The notes: generated from the sequence alone by a model not told the origin. A stretch of 64,000 bases of DNA from Synechococcus sp. Nb3U1 (GCF_021533835.1 NZ_JAKFYQ010000002.1:620001-684000); one strand, 5' to 3'; shown: positions 37,493-46,542, counted from the stretch's first letter. A program made the numbers and translations.

Positions 37493-38443
37493 ATGTTGCG
37501 CGATCTCTACCCTCCCATCCAGCCCTATGATCAGGGCATGTTGGTGGTTTCGCCCCTGCATACGCTGCACTACGAGCAATGCGGGGATCCGGCGGGTAAA
37601 CCGGTCATTTTTCTCCATGGAGGGCCGGGGGGCGGCATTGACCCCGTGTATCGGCAGTATTTCGATCCCCAGCGTTGGCGGGTGGTGTTGTTCGATCAGC
37701 GCGGGTGCGGGCAAAGTCGCCCCTATGCAGAGCTCCGGGAGAATACCACCTGGGATCTGGTGGCGGATATCGAAAAGCTCCGCCAGCACCTGCAGATCGA
37801 GCGCTGGGTGGTATTTGGGGGCAGTTGGGGGAGTACCCTTGCTCTCGCCTACAGCCAAACCCATCCAGAAGCCTGTCTGGGGCTGATTTTACGGGGCATT
37901 TTTTTGCTGCGCTCGTTCGAGATTCGCTGGTTTTATCAATCAGGAGCCAGCCACCTCTTCCCAGAAGCTTGGCAGCATTACTTGGCGCCGATCCCGCCCG
38001 AAGAACGGGACGACCTCCTGGGGGCTTACCATCGTCGCTTAACCCACCCTGATCAAGAGGTGCGCTTGCAGGCAGCGCGGGCTTGGGCCATTTGGGAGGC
38101 CAGCACCAGTAAGCTAATCCCTAGCCCTGATCTAATCCAACGGTTCGGACGGGGGGAATTTGCCGAGGCCTTTGCCCGCATCGAGTGTCACTACTTTGTC
38201 CATCGAGGTTTTCTGGATCCCGAAGATCAATTGCTCAGGGGTGTGGGGCGGATCCGCCACTTGCCGGGGGTAATTGTGCAGGGTCGCTACGATGTGGTGT
38301 GCCCGCCTATTTCTGCCTGGGAGCTGCACCAGGCTTGGCCCGAAGCGGAGTTTCAGGTGATCCCGGATGCTGGACACTCCATGACCGAACCTGGGATCCG
38401 CTCCGCCCTGATCGACGCTACCGATCGATGGGCTGGCCTTTGA
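37493..38443 (+). CDS. pip: Prolyl iminopeptidase
   Basis: A 316-aa alpha/beta-hydrolase peptidase (family S33) that removes N-terminal proline. HGGPGGGIDPVYRQYFDP (oxyanion region), DQRGCGQSRPYAELRENTTW, nucleophile elbow VFGGSWGSTLALAY (Ser ~110), EARAWAIWE-type cap segment here ARAWAIWEASTSKLI, acid in VQGRYDVVCPP and His in DAGHSMTEPG. Length and motifs match the standard enzyme. Start ATG 37493 (MLRDLYPPIQPYDQGML), 28 bp after GH57. Confidence 0.95.
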   Translation: MLRDLYPPIQPYDQGMLVVSPLHTLHYEQCGDPAGKPVIFLHGGPGGGIDPVYRQYFDPQRWRVVLFDQRGCGQSRPYAELRENTTWDLVADIEKLRQHLQIERWVVFGGSWGSTLALAYSQTHPEACLGLILRGIFLLRSFEIRWFYQSGASHLFPEAWQHYLAPIPPEERDDLLGAYHRRLTHPDQEVRLQAARAWAIWEASTSKLIPSPDLIQRFGRGEFAEAFARIECHYFVHRGFLDPEDQLLRGVGRIRHLPGVIVQGRYDVVCPPISAWELHQAWPEAEFQVIPDAGHSMTEPGIRSALIDATDRWAGL

Positions 38444-38697
38444 AACCCTGAGAGGATCCGGGACAACCTGAGTTCTGCTGGGGATCCCAAAAGATTGAAG
38501 AATTGCAACACGAATGCCAGCAAAAACCTGGGATCCAGTCCAGAAGCACGGCCAAGCCTATCGACAGTTGCCGATTTTGGGTTTATCACTGAGGGAAGGG
38601 TGGCGCCAAACTGCCCCAGTCAAGCTTTCCGCCGTCTTGATTGAGACTTGTGCGGTCTCCGAGCTCATTCTTTTTTTGCCGTTTCCAGGGTCGATCC

Positions 38698-39246
38698 ATG
38701 CAGAAACCAACCCATCTGTTCAAGCTTGCCCTAGCCCTGCCCGCCTCCTTGTTGCTGGCAGATGCAGTTGTGGCCTACCCCTGCGACTCGGTTGGGGGTG
38801 AAGCCTACAACTCCTACAGCCCCACAGTTCAGGTCACCAGCCACAGCGCCAACGGCTTTACGGTTCAAGTGGTTCCGGCTTCCTTCACCAATGCCATCGC
38901 CAATGGTTTCATTGGCATTGCTATCGAGGCAGTGGAGGATCAGCCAGCCCAAACTGCGCTTGGCCGTCGGTTGTTGGGATCCGCTCCCACGGTTCGGGGT
39001 GTACGAGTGGTGGGGCTGCTCAATGATGGCCCTGCACAACTGGCAGGCTTAGCCCATGGAGACATTTTGATTGGGGTGGATGGCGAGCGGGTCACCTCTG
39101 TGCAGCATGTGCAGCAGATCATCCAAAATATCCCGGTTGGCCAATCGGTGCCGATTACCTTCCGCCGCGGGGGACGGGTGCTGTCTACGGTGGTGGCGGT
39201 GGGAGATGGCCGTGTGTTGCGGCCCCTGATGTTGCAGCAGCAGTGA
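38698..39246 (+). CDS. Exported PDZ-domain protein
   Basis: A 182-aa protein with a signal peptide (MQKPTHLFKLALALPASLLL ADA, cleavage near VVA-YPC). Residues ~85-175 form a PDZ domain: GVRVVGLLNDGPAQLAGLAH, GDILIGVDGERVTSVQHVQQ and IPVGQSVPITFRRGGRVLST. There is no protease domain, unlike Deg/HtrA proteins. It is probably periplasmic or lumenal and may bind C-terminal peptides. An in-frame ATG at 38641 would put 19 residues before the signal peptide and is less likely. Confidence 0.88.
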   Translation: MQKPTHLFKLALALPASLLLADAVVAYPCDSVGGEAYNSYSPTVQVTSHSANGFTVQVVPASFTNAIANGFIGIAIEAVEDQPAQTALGRRLLGSAPTVRGVRVVGLLNDGPAQLAGLAHGDILIGVDGERVTSVQHVQQIIQNIPVGQSVPITFRRGGRVLSTVVAVGDGRVLRPLMLQQQ

Positions 39247-39295
39247 TCCCAATGATCTTGGTGATCTTGTAGATGTAGAGGTTGATCTGAGAGAA

Positions 39296-39592
39296 ATGTG
39301 GGCGGTCTGGGTGGTTTGTGGCTTGAATGGGCTGCTTTTCATTGCCTTGATCGCTCTTGTTCCTATGGTTTGGGCCTTGAGATCGGCCCTCTTGGCCACT
39401 GCTCAGGCCATGGATGAGTGGAGCGAAGCGGCTCAAGGGGCTTTGGCTCCCACTCCCGCCGAGTTATTGCGCCTGAAGCAAAGTTTGCAAGAAAGTCGAG
39501 CTACCCTTACCCTCTGGCAGCGGCGGTTGCAGTTTTGGCAGGGGATCCGCCGGATGGTGTTTTGGGTTAAGGACAGATTTTATCCGAGATGA
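39296..39592 (+). CDS. Small single-pass membrane protein, unknown function
   Basis: A 98-aa protein: N-terminal transmembrane helix (VVCGLNGLLFIALIALVPMV) followed by a cytosolic helical region (LLRLKQSLQESRATLTLWQR; WQGIRRMVFWVKDRFYP). No known domain. Its last codons overlap the ATG of the hydantoinase B gene (ATGA), indicating translational coupling and that both are expressed together. Confidence 0.78.
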   Translation: MWAVWVVCGLNGLLFIALIALVPMVWALRSALLATAQAMDEWSEAAQGALAPTPAELLRLKQSLQESRATLTLWQRRLQFWQGIRRMVFWVKDRFYPR

Positions 39593-41214
39593 GCGATAGT
39601 TCGTCCCTAGCCAATCCGATCCGACTGCAGGTGATGGCCAATGCCCTGGCGGGGATCGCTGAAGAAATGGGGGCACGCCTGATTCGCGGTTCCTATTCCG
39701 CCAATATCAAAGAGCGACGAGATTGTTCCACGGCTTTGTTCGATGCTCAGGGATCCTGTATCGCTCAGGCGGCTCATATTCCGGTGCATTTGGGGGCGCT
39801 CTCGGAGGCAGTGCAGGCAGTTATCGCAGCTGATCCGCGGTCAGGGGATGTGTTCGTCCTCAACGACCCCTATCAGGGGGGATCCCATTTGCCGGATCTG
39901 ACGGTGGTGACGGCTATTCCTGCCTTGGAGGCAGCCGCTGTCATTTGTGCTTACGCGGTCAATCGTGCCCATCACGCCGACATTGGCGGCATGCGTCCTG
40001 GGTCTATGCCCGCCGATTCCACAGAGATTTGGCAGGAGGGCCTGGTGATCCCGCCGGTACGGTTGGCTCGCCTGCAGGCATCGGGAGCTTTGGATTGGAA
40101 CGAGGATCTGCTGCGCCTGATCTTGGCCAATGTGCGCAATGCCGAGCAGCGCCGTGGAGATTTACAGGCCCAGGTGGGAGCCAACACGATTGGCTTAAGA
40201 CGGTTTCGGGAGCTGCTGGCCCAGTTTGGGGAGACAGAAGCTTGGCAGTTGATCACCGGGGTGATCGATTACAGTTGCCAGCGGATGCAGGCCCAAATTC
40301 GGGCCTTGCCGGATGGGGTCTATACGGCAGTGGATCAACTGGAGGGCTACGGGGATCCTCCAGAGCCGATCTGGATTCGCGTCCAAATTGAGGTCAAAGG
40401 AGACAGCCTGCGGGTGGATTTTGCGGGTACGGATGCGGCCACAACCGGAAACCTGAATGCCCCTTTGGCGGTAACCCGGTCGGCGGTATTGTTTGCTCTG
40501 CGCTGTTTGTTGGATCCCTCCGCCCCCAGCAATGCCGGGTTAGAAGCGCCGATCGAGATTGTTGCTCCCTCGGGCTGCCTGGTGAATGCTGAGTTTCCGG
40601 CGGCAGTGGCGGCGGGCAATGTGGAAACCTCGCAGCGCATTGCCGATATTGTGTTGCACGCCTTAGCCCCTGTGGCGGGATCCCTGAGCATTGCCCAAGG
40701 GCAGGGCACCATGAACAATTGCGTGCTAGGCAACCGCCACTTCACCTACTACGAAACCCTGGGGGGTGGACAAGGTGCCAGCTCCCTTCGGCCCGGCCCG
40801 GACGGGATCCACGTCGGCATGAGCAACACCCTCAATACCCCGATCGAGGCCCTAGAAATGGAGTATCCCCTGCGGGTGATCCGCTACGAGTTGCGCCAAG
40901 ACTCCGGTGGCCATGGCCGACAGCGAGGCGGCTGGGGACTGACCCGTTCCCTGCGGGTTTTAGAAGATTGCACCCTGTCTCTGCTTACCGATCGTCGCCA
41001 CCACGCCCCGCAAGGGGAAGCCGGTGGGGGTTCTGGACAGGTAGGGATCAATCTCCTCAACGGGGATCCCTTGCCCAGCAAAATTAGCCGACCTTTACAA
41101 GCGGGGGATGTGATCACACTGCACACTCCTGGGGGGGGCGCCTGGGGATCGATAGATTCCACAGCGGGGGCGGAGACTAACGGGATCCCGTGCTCAGACA
41201 GCGGAGGTGAGTGA
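39589..41214 (+). CDS. hyuB: Hydantoinase B / oxoprolinase-family protein
   Basis: A 541-aa HyuB-type protein. Family landmarks: ANPIRLQVMANALAGIAEEM, IKERRDCSTALFDAQGSCIA, DVFVLNDPYQGGSHLPDLTV, VNRAHHADIGGMRPGSMP, GNLNAPLAVTRSAVLFALRC, the QGTMNN motif, ETLGGGQGA and the late GGWGLTRSLRVLE. These proteins normally act with HyuA in ATP-dependent opening of hydantoins, 5-oxoproline or related rings. No hyuA is in the window, so the partner is elsewhere or the substrate differs. Its 3' end overlaps the convergent thioredoxin gene by 38 bp. Confidence 0.93.
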   Translation: MSDSSSLANPIRLQVMANALAGIAEEMGARLIRGSYSANIKERRDCSTALFDAQGSCIAQAAHIPVHLGALSEAVQAVIAADPRSGDVFVLNDPYQGGSHLPDLTVVTAIPALEAAAVICAYAVNRAHHADIGGMRPGSMPADSTEIWQEGLVIPPVRLARLQASGALDWNEDLLRLILANVRNAEQRRGDLQAQVGANTIGLRRFRELLAQFGETEAWQLITGVIDYSCQRMQAQIRALPDGVYTAVDQLEGYGDPPEPIWIRVQIEVKGDSLRVDFAGTDAATTGNLNAPLAVTRSAVLFALRCLLDPSAPSNAGLEAPIEIVAPSGCLVNAEFPAAVAAGNVETSQRIADIVLHALAPVAGSLSIAQGQGTMNNCVLGNRHFTYYETLGGGQGASSLRPGPDGIHVGMSNTLNTPIEALEMEYPLRVIRYELRQDSGGHGRQRGGWGLTRSLRVLEDCTLSLLTDRRHHAPQGEAGGGSGQVGINLLNGDPLPSKISRPLQAGDVITLHTPGGGAWGSIDSTAGAETNGIPCSDSGGE

Positions 41215-41563
41215 GGAATAATTGCTCACAGCGGCGCAACACCTCATCCCGACTGGCGAAGTGCTCCAGCCTTTGCACTTCTTGACCTTTCTCAAACAAA
41301 ATCAAGGTAGGCAGAGACTGCACCTGATAGCGACGAGAGAGCAAAAAATTCTCATCCACGTTCACCCGCACCACCTTAACGGCCCCCTCCCATTCGGCTG
41401 AGAGACGCTCGGTAATCGGCTGGATGAACCGGCACAACCCACACCAAGGAGCGCCGAAATCCACCAAAACCAATCCAGCACTCGTCAAAAGTTCTTGATT
41501 AAAGGTATCTAATGCGACTTGCAAGATCGCGGCTCCCAAACTAAAGAAGTTCTTTGGGATCAT
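41177..41563 (-). CDS. Thioredoxin with WCGLC active site (cyanobacterial TrxC type)
   Basis: A ~128-aa thioredoxin fold. The active site is VDFGAPWCGLCRFIQPI, with Leu in place of the usual Pro (WCGPC). The cis-proline motif VQSLPTLILFEKG and VNVDENFLLSRRY are normal. From memory, a cyanobacterial group called TrxC carries exactly this WCGLC site. The ATG at 41563 follows the stop of the NnrU-type gene by one base, so they form a two-gene unit. Its end overlaps hyuB on the other strand. Confidence 0.88.
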   Translation of the reverse strand: MIPKNFFSLGAAILQVALDTFNQELLTSAGLVLVDFGAPWCGLCRFIQPITERLSAEWEGAVKVVRVNVDENFLLSRRYQVQSLPTLILFEKGQEVQRLEHFASRDEVLRRCEQLFLTHLRCLSTGSR

Positions 41564-41564
41564 G

Positions 41565-42299
41565 CTACCAGGCAACTTGGCTGGCTGCAGACACCATTTG
41601 TGTATGGAAGGCGTAAAGAATCAATACAAAGCTGAACACACCCAGGTAGGCCCAGCGGAAAAATTCTCGCGGGCGCAGTTGCTGCCGCTGCTGTAGAATC
41701 GCCAAGCCGGGGATCACGGAGGTGCGGGCCTTGAGCTCCCGGAAGGATTGGCCATATTTCCGCTCCAGTCGGTGATCCCCGTGCCAAACCGCAAACAGAT
41801 GATAAGCAATTAAACCTACTGAGGCCACCACCATAAAACTGGATCCGATCCAAAGGGAATGGGCCACACACCAAATCACTTGGCCGACCATTTGCGGGTG
41901 ACGGGTGATGCGCGTGATCCCCGTCTCAAACAGATAAATTTTCGGTTTTTGAATGGCGGCAATTTCCAGCAAGTTAAAGGTGGCTGGGTACAGAAAGAAA
42001 AAAGAGAGCGCCGATAAGATCACCACGGTGGTGTGGATGCCGGGGACAGCTTGTAGATTCCACAGGATAACCCCGTCGTAGCGATGGTTAAAAAAGTAGA
42101 TCAACAGCAGCAGCGCCAAACTGATGCTCACTAAAGCGAAGAGGACTCGATACAGGCGGGCTCCGATCCACTCCTCTCCCCAAGGACGCAAATAGGCCAA
42201 TCCGCTGTGGGCACAGGCAAAACCCAGGATTAGGGCCAGCATCGTCCAATGGGATCCGTAGGAGGTTAGCAGGAGATCGCCGGATAGGGTGAGCTGCAT
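41565..42299 (-). CDS. NnrU / Z-ISO-family membrane protein
   Basis: A 244-aa integral membrane protein with about six hydrophobic helices (LALILGFACAHSGLAYL; LYRVLFALVSISLALLLLIY; VVILSALSFFFLYPATFNLL; SSFMVVASVGLIAYHLFAVW). The conserved motif TRITRHPQMVGQVIWCVAHS and HGDHRLERKYG place it in the NnrU family. That family includes the 15-cis-zeta-carotene isomerase Z-ISO of plants, which uses haem, so a carotenoid role is plausible but not shown. It is divergent from psb27 across 66 bp and co-transcribed with thioredoxin. Confidence 0.85.
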   Translation of the reverse strand: MQLTLSGDLLLTSYGSHWTMLALILGFACAHSGLAYLRPWGEEWIGARLYRVLFALVSISLALLLLIYFFNHRYDGVILWNLQAVPGIHTTVVILSALSFFFLYPATFNLLEIAAIQKPKIYLFETGITRITRHPQMVGQVIWCVAHSLWIGSSFMVVASVGLIAYHLFAVWHGDHRLERKYGQSFRELKARTSVIPGLAILQQRQQLRPREFFRWAYLGVFSFVLILYAFHTQMVSAASQVAW

Positions 42300-42365
42300 G
42301 GGTGGTTTGCTCCTCTTTCGCCACTGCCTGTCTTATGCTTAAAGATAAGTTACATTGGGCTTCCC

Positions 42366-42767
42366 ATGCTTAAAACCTTTTTTCTGCGTCTTGTTGGCCT
42401 GCTCTTATCCGTAACCCTTTTGCTGGGCTTGGTGAATCCAGAGGCTCAAGCGGCCCGCCTCACGGGCAAGTATTACGAAGACGGCATGACGATGATTCAA
42501 ACCCTGCGCACCGTTCTTTCGGAAGGGGATCCCTTGATGAACCCGGAAGAGGCTCGCGCTGAGGCGATGGAGGCGATTCAAGAATTTTCTGGGCGCTATC
42601 ACGGCCAACGCTACGATAAGCTGCAATCTTTCACCACCCTGCGCACCGTGTTTAATACTCTGGCTTCCCAGTACCGCATGTCTAATCGTCCGCTGAAGCC
42701 GGAGCGAATGGAGCGGGTATTGATGCAGCTGGATCGGGCAGAAGTGGCGTTGCGGCGGGAAGGCTAA
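42366..42767 (+). CDS. psb27: Photosystem II assembly protein Psb27
   Basis: A 133-aa lumenal PSII assembly factor that binds CP43 and delays Mn-cluster loading during repair. Mature domain: TGKYYEDGMTMIQTLRTVLS, ARAEAMEAIQEFSGRYHGQR and a four-helix bundle ending LMQLDRAEVALRREG. The signal sequence LLLSVTLLLGLVNPEAQA has no cysteine, so the lipobox seen in most cyanobacterial Psb27 is absent and cleavage after AQA by signal peptidase I is predicted. It is divergently transcribed from the NnrU-type gene. Confidence 0.94.
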   Translation: MLKTFFLRLVGLLLSVTLLLGLVNPEAQAARLTGKYYEDGMTMIQTLRTVLSEGDPLMNPEEARAEAMEAIQEFSGRYHGQRYDKLQSFTTLRTVFNTLASQYRMSNRPLKPERMERVLMQLDRAEVALRREG

Positions 42768-42972
42768 GCCAGAAGCTGATGATTTTGATGAATCTGATCC
42801 CGATCACAGGCAGACTTCTCTCCCACCTCCTAGAGTGATCTTGATCAAACTGGCTCAGGAACTTCTCATCAACCCTTCAGTGCTCTTCAAGGTTCGGATC
42901 TGAAACTGAGAATCAGGAGGGCTAGACAGTTTTGCTGAGGATCCCTCGGCCTGGAGAATTTGGGAGGTTGTC

Positions 42973-43485
42973 ATGCGCAAGACTCAATGGATGGTTCTTT
43001 CGGCGGTATTGGCTGTTGGGATCGGGTCAGCCATTCTCACTCGAGTACAAACCCCTACGGTTCAGGCCCAGACAGCGGTGATTGCCTTCGGAGTAGAGGC
43101 GGGATCCGATGGGCCTTTTTTTGCTCCTGATGGCCTGGCCATTCGGGGTTACGACCCAGTGGCGTACTTCATCGATGCGCAACCGGTACAGGGTTCTGCT
43201 GAGCACGAATGGGCATGGGGTGGAGTGACCTGGAGGTTTGCCACTGCCGACAATTTGGAGCGATTTCGCAACAACCCGGAGCGATTTGCGCCCCAGTATG
43301 GAGGATTTTGTGCTTGGGCGGTGGCCAATAACTATCTTTACCCGGTCGATCCCTTCGCTTGGCGGATTGTAGACAACAAACTCTACTTGAATGCCAATCA
43401 GCGGGTGCAGCGCAACTGGGAACGGGATATTCCGGGATTTATTGAGAAAGCCGATCTCAACTGGCCGGGCCTCCAAAATCCGTAA
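42973..43485 (+). CDS. Exported YHS-domain protein
   Basis: A 170-aa protein with signal peptide (WMVLSAVLAVGIGSAILTRV, cleaved near VQA-QTA). Residues ~50-130 are a YHS-type domain: GLAIRGYDPVAYFIDAQPVQ, EWAWGGVTWRFATADNLERF, NNPERFAPQYGGFCAWAVAN. YHS domains often bind metals; the single Cys in GGFCAWAV matches the family. Function unknown. GGGAGG precedes ATG 42973 by 5-6 nt. Confidence 0.88.
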   Translation: MRKTQWMVLSAVLAVGIGSAILTRVQTPTVQAQTAVIAFGVEAGSDGPFFAPDGLAIRGYDPVAYFIDAQPVQGSAEHEWAWGGVTWRFATADNLERFRNNPERFAPQYGGFCAWAVANNYLYPVDPFAWRIVDNKLYLNANQRVQRNWERDIPGFIEKADLNWPGLQNP

Positions 43486-43542
43486 CCCTGCGGGCTGACG
43501 ATTACATTGAAGCATTTACACTGACATTGGGACGCCACTGTT

Positions 43543-44418
43543 TCAGGCGGTGCGCAACAGCACCTTGATCCCCACCCGGTAGATGCCGCTCTCGCAGAGT
43601 TCCAGATGGCCCCCCATCTGGCTGAACAACCGTTCGCTCACCCGCCAAGCGGCGCTGACATCCGGTTCGATCGGCACATGGCATCGTCCCTCTAGGCTCC
43701 ATTCCAAGCACAGTTGCCCTTCTCGTTCGGGAGAGAGATAGGCTTGCAGGGCCATTGAGCCGTAGCGTAGGGTGCGAATGCCCCATCGACACACCCCTAA
43801 CAAAGCCTGCACCAAGCCATAGGGATCCGCCCAGACCGTCAAGGTTTCAGAGAGAGGGGGTAGATCCGGGACTTGAGGTTCGGTTTCATGAACACGTGGA
43901 TGCAACGCTGGCCACTCGTAGCGGATGCCCTGATCCTGTGCCTGGAGACGGGTAAGGCTATGTACATCCTGCAAGATTGGGTAGAGCGGAATGGGCTCTG
44001 GCTGTAGGGGTTGAATGGGTAGATGGTGGCGAGCAAGACGGGTGTATTCCTCCAGGAGCTGAATTAGTCGAACCACACCCTCTTTGGCACTTTGAATGTA
44101 TTCCCGTTCCTCTTCCGGGGAATCACAGAGATCGGACAACACCAATTGCAGGGATCCCATTTGGCTGCTGAGGGGGTTGCGCAGCTCGTGGCCAATACTG
44201 AGGAGCAACTCCTGTTGAAAAGCCCGCATCACTTCTGATCGTTCAAAGGCAAACTGCCAATCTACTGCCTCTTTGCTAGAGGTCAGGAGGGTATCTTGGG
44301 GGCTATCCGGTTTAGAGCCAGCTGAGCGCAACGATTTCCTCACACAGAGAAGGTGACCAGGAGAGCTGAGGATCCCGCTTGTTGTCGAGTTTTGCTCTCG
44401 AACCAATCTAACCCACAC
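43543..44418 (-). CDS. Histidine kinase-like protein with degenerate ATPase domain
   Basis: A 291-aa soluble protein with GTG start (position 44418). The dimerisation/phospho-acceptor motif is intact, LLLSIGHELRNPLSSQMGSL (His ~95). The ATPase half is degraded: the expected N-box Asn is missing (ADPYGLVQALLGVCRWGIRT), no D-x-G-x-G box is visible, and the G2 region reads SAAWRVSERLFSQMGGHLEL. No transmembrane or sensor domain. It may be a phospho-acceptor or scaffold instead of an active kinase. It converges with the YHS gene. Confidence 0.82.
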   Translation of the reverse strand: MWVRLVREQNSTTSGILSSPGHLLCVRKSLRSAGSKPDSPQDTLLTSSKEAVDWQFAFERSEVMRAFQQELLLSIGHELRNPLSSQMGSLQLVLSDLCDSPEEEREYIQSAKEGVVRLIQLLEEYTRLARHHLPIQPLQPEPIPLYPILQDVHSLTRLQAQDQGIRYEWPALHPRVHETEPQVPDLPPLSETLTVWADPYGLVQALLGVCRWGIRTLRYGSMALQAYLSPEREGQLCLEWSLEGRCHVPIEPDVSAAWRVSERLFSQMGGHLELCESGIYRVGIKVLLRTA

Positions 44419-44460
44419 GGATCCTATCCTGAATGCAGAAACCAGGCCAACGGGATCACC

Positions 44461-45393
44461 CTATGAACTGGGCATGAAATGGGCACTCACCACCCGCTCG
44501 ATCCCCGCCAGATCCGCGTGAACTTGAATCTGCTGGTAACACCCCAGAGCTTGTAACTGCTCCACCACCCAGCAGGCTTGTCCCTGCATCACCTCCACTG
44601 CCCAAAAGGAGTTCGGGGCCAGATACTCAGGCGCTCTTTGGATCAGCACTCGCAGAGCATCCAATCCATCCGGGCCACCATCTAGGGCTTGCTGGGGTTC
44701 GTGCCAACTCACTTCCGGCATCAGGTTAGAGATTTCGCTGGAGGGAATGTAGGGTGGGTTTGAAAGTAGGCCGCGCAGCCGATTTCGCCAGGGATCCAAA
44801 GGGACAAACCAAGAACCGGACAGTAACTGCACCCGTTTCTCTAGGGTATGAGCGGCCACATTGGCTGCTGCTACTCTCAACGCCTCTGGGCTGGAATCGA
44901 CCGCCAAGAGCCGCAGATCGGGGTGTTGACGGGCCAAGGCAATGGCAAGGGCTCCACTGCCGGTGCCTAGATCGACAAAATAGGATCCCTGGGGCAAAGG
45001 GTTGGCTTGCAGCCAAACAGAGGCCTGCTCCACCAGCAGTTCCGTTTCCGGGCGCGGGATCAACACCGCCGGGGTCAACTGCAGACTCAACCCCGCCCAC
45101 TCAACCTGCCCCAACAGGTATTGCAGGGGGATTCGTTCTTCCAGGCGCCGTTGCCAAAGAACTTGTACTTCCTCTAAGGGATCCCAATCCCAAGCTGAAT
45201 CCTGCTCCCCAAGCTTGACCACAGGAGCCTGGCCCATAAGCCGCTGCAAGGGCCCCCAGCCCAGCTTTTCCCGAAGCAGAATATCTACCTCTTCTCGGGG
45301 GATCCCAGCCGCTTGGGCTGCACCCATGGCTTGTAAACGCCACTCCTGTAGCCTGGCAACTGCCGACCCTTCCGGTAGGGATCCCATATTCAT
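44461..45393 (-). CDS. prmC: Release factor glutamine N5-methyltransferase PrmC
   Basis: A 310-aa enzyme that methylates the GGQ glutamine of RF1 and RF2. N-terminal helical substrate domain (EEVDILLREKLG; RRLEERIPLQYLLGQVEWAG), LTPAVLIPRPETELLVEQA, SAM motif FVDLGTGSGALAIALARQHP and the catalytic NPPY in LLSNPPYIPSSEI. All hallmarks intact. Two ATGs (45393 and 45387) are possible starts. It lies 12 bp after mazG on the same strand. Confidence 0.95.
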   Translation of the reverse strand: MNMGSLPEGSAVARLQEWRLQAMGAAQAAGIPREEVDILLREKLGWGPLQRLMGQAPVVKLGEQDSAWDWDPLEEVQVLWQRRLEERIPLQYLLGQVEWAGLSLQLTPAVLIPRPETELLVEQASVWLQANPLPQGSYFVDLGTGSGALAIALARQHPDLRLLAVDSSPEALRVAAANVAAHTLEKRVQLLSGSWFVPLDPWRNRLRGLLSNPPYIPSSEISNLMPEVSWHEPQQALDGGPDGLDALRVLIQRAPEYLAPNSFWAVEVMQGQACWVVEQLQALGCYQQIQVHADLAGIERVVSAHFMPSS

Positions 45394-45405
45394 ATTCAGA
45401 AGCCA

Positions 45406-46542
45406 TCAGGGATGTTGTTGTTTGGCCTGCTGCCACAGGGCTTCTAGCTGTTCTAGGGTGCGGCCCTTGAGGACATTGGAGAAGCCTGCCCCATTATTGA
45501 GAGGTTGAGCATGGTCGGTAGGATCTGGAGGAGTTAGAGGGCCACCGGATCCCGCATCTGCCTGTTCTCGAGCCAATTCTTCCATACGCAAAAACCGATG
45601 GGCAAAGCGCAGGTTGGTTTCTGTCAAAGCTTGGGCGGCATCCAGCTCATACCAACGGCCCAAGTTGACCAGCGCAAAAAAGAGATCTCCCAGTTCCGCC
45701 TCTTGGCGAGAGGGATCCGGATTAGCCTGCCCCAGTTCTTGGCGCAACTCGGCTTCTTCCTCTCGGATTTTGGCCCAGATTCCTTCTACCTCCGGCCACT
45801 CAAACCCCGCCCCCACCACTTTACGAGAAATCTTCAGGGCAGCCATTAAAGGGGGCAAACTTTGGGCGTAGTGCAGGAGTTTTTGGCCGAGGGTTTGATC
45901 CGGTTGCTCAGTTTGCTTGATGTCTTCCCAGGTTCGGTGCAGCTCGGGTAAATCTGCGATCACAGCATCCCCAAACACATGCGGGTGACGACGGATCAAC
46001 TTATCGGCAATGCCCGCAGCCACAGCTTCTAGATCAAAGTGCTTCTGCTCAGCAAAGATCTGGGACTGCAACACCACCTGCAACAGCAAATCCCCAAGCT
46101 CATCGGCAATAGCAGCGGGATCCCCGGCTCGAATGGCGGCTACCGTTTCATAGGCTTCTTCAAGAATATAGGGGGTGAGGGATTCTGGGGTTTGGGCGCG
46201 ATCCCAGGGGCATCCTTCAGGGGCACGCAACTGAGCGACAATAGCAGCCAAACGGCTCATGTGCTGGACAGAAGAGCAACGCTCCAGGTAAAGATGGGTA
46301 AAACGGTCTGATGCTTGCGGATCCCAGCTTTGTAGCGTCAGTGGCCCAGCCACCACCTCTAGGTCTTCCGCGAGCAAGGTCAGAGATCGGCCAGGCGCAC
46401 AAACCGACCGTAGAGCGTCACGTAGTTCAGTTGGATCTTTCCCTCCACAGCTTTTCAGCAACAGGGATCCCTGCCCAGCGATCGACCACTGCGCCAGATG
46501 GTTTTGCCAATCGGGCTGAAGACTATCCAGCGTTTGCAGCAT
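45406..46542 (-). CDS. mazG: Nucleoside triphosphate pyrophosphohydrolase MazG
   Basis: A 378-aa protein. Residues 1-90 are a cyanobacterial N-terminal addition (SLTLLAEDLEVVAGPLTLQS), then two MazG helical domains: VAQLRAPEGCPWDRAQTPES, EEAYETVAAIRAGD, ADELGDLLLQVVLQSQI with the EExxE/ExxD metal residues, and KISRKVVGAGFEWPEVEGIW, EEEAELRQELG, AELGDLFFALVNLGRW. It hydrolyses non-canonical NTPs to NMP and PPi and can influence ppGpp levels. The C-terminal tail is low-complexity. ATG 46542; the start overlaps the DUF2949 gene by 20 bp. Confidence 0.94.
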   Translation of the reverse strand: MLQTLDSLQPDWQNHLAQWSIAGQGSLLLKSCGGKDPTELRDALRSVCAPGRSLTLLAEDLEVVAGPLTLQSWDPQASDRFTHLYLERCSSVQHMSRLAAIVAQLRAPEGCPWDRAQTPESLTPYILEEAYETVAAIRAGDPAAIADELGDLLLQVVLQSQIFAEQKHFDLEAVAAGIADKLIRRHPHVFGDAVIADLPELHRTWEDIKQTEQPDQTLGQKLLHYAQSLPPLMAALKISRKVVGAGFEWPEVEGIWAKIREEEAELRQELGQANPDPSRQEAELGDLFFALVNLGRWYELDAAQALTETNLRFAHRFLRMEELAREQADAGSGGPLTPPDPTDHAQPLNNGAGFSNVLKGRTLEQLEALWQQAKQQHP

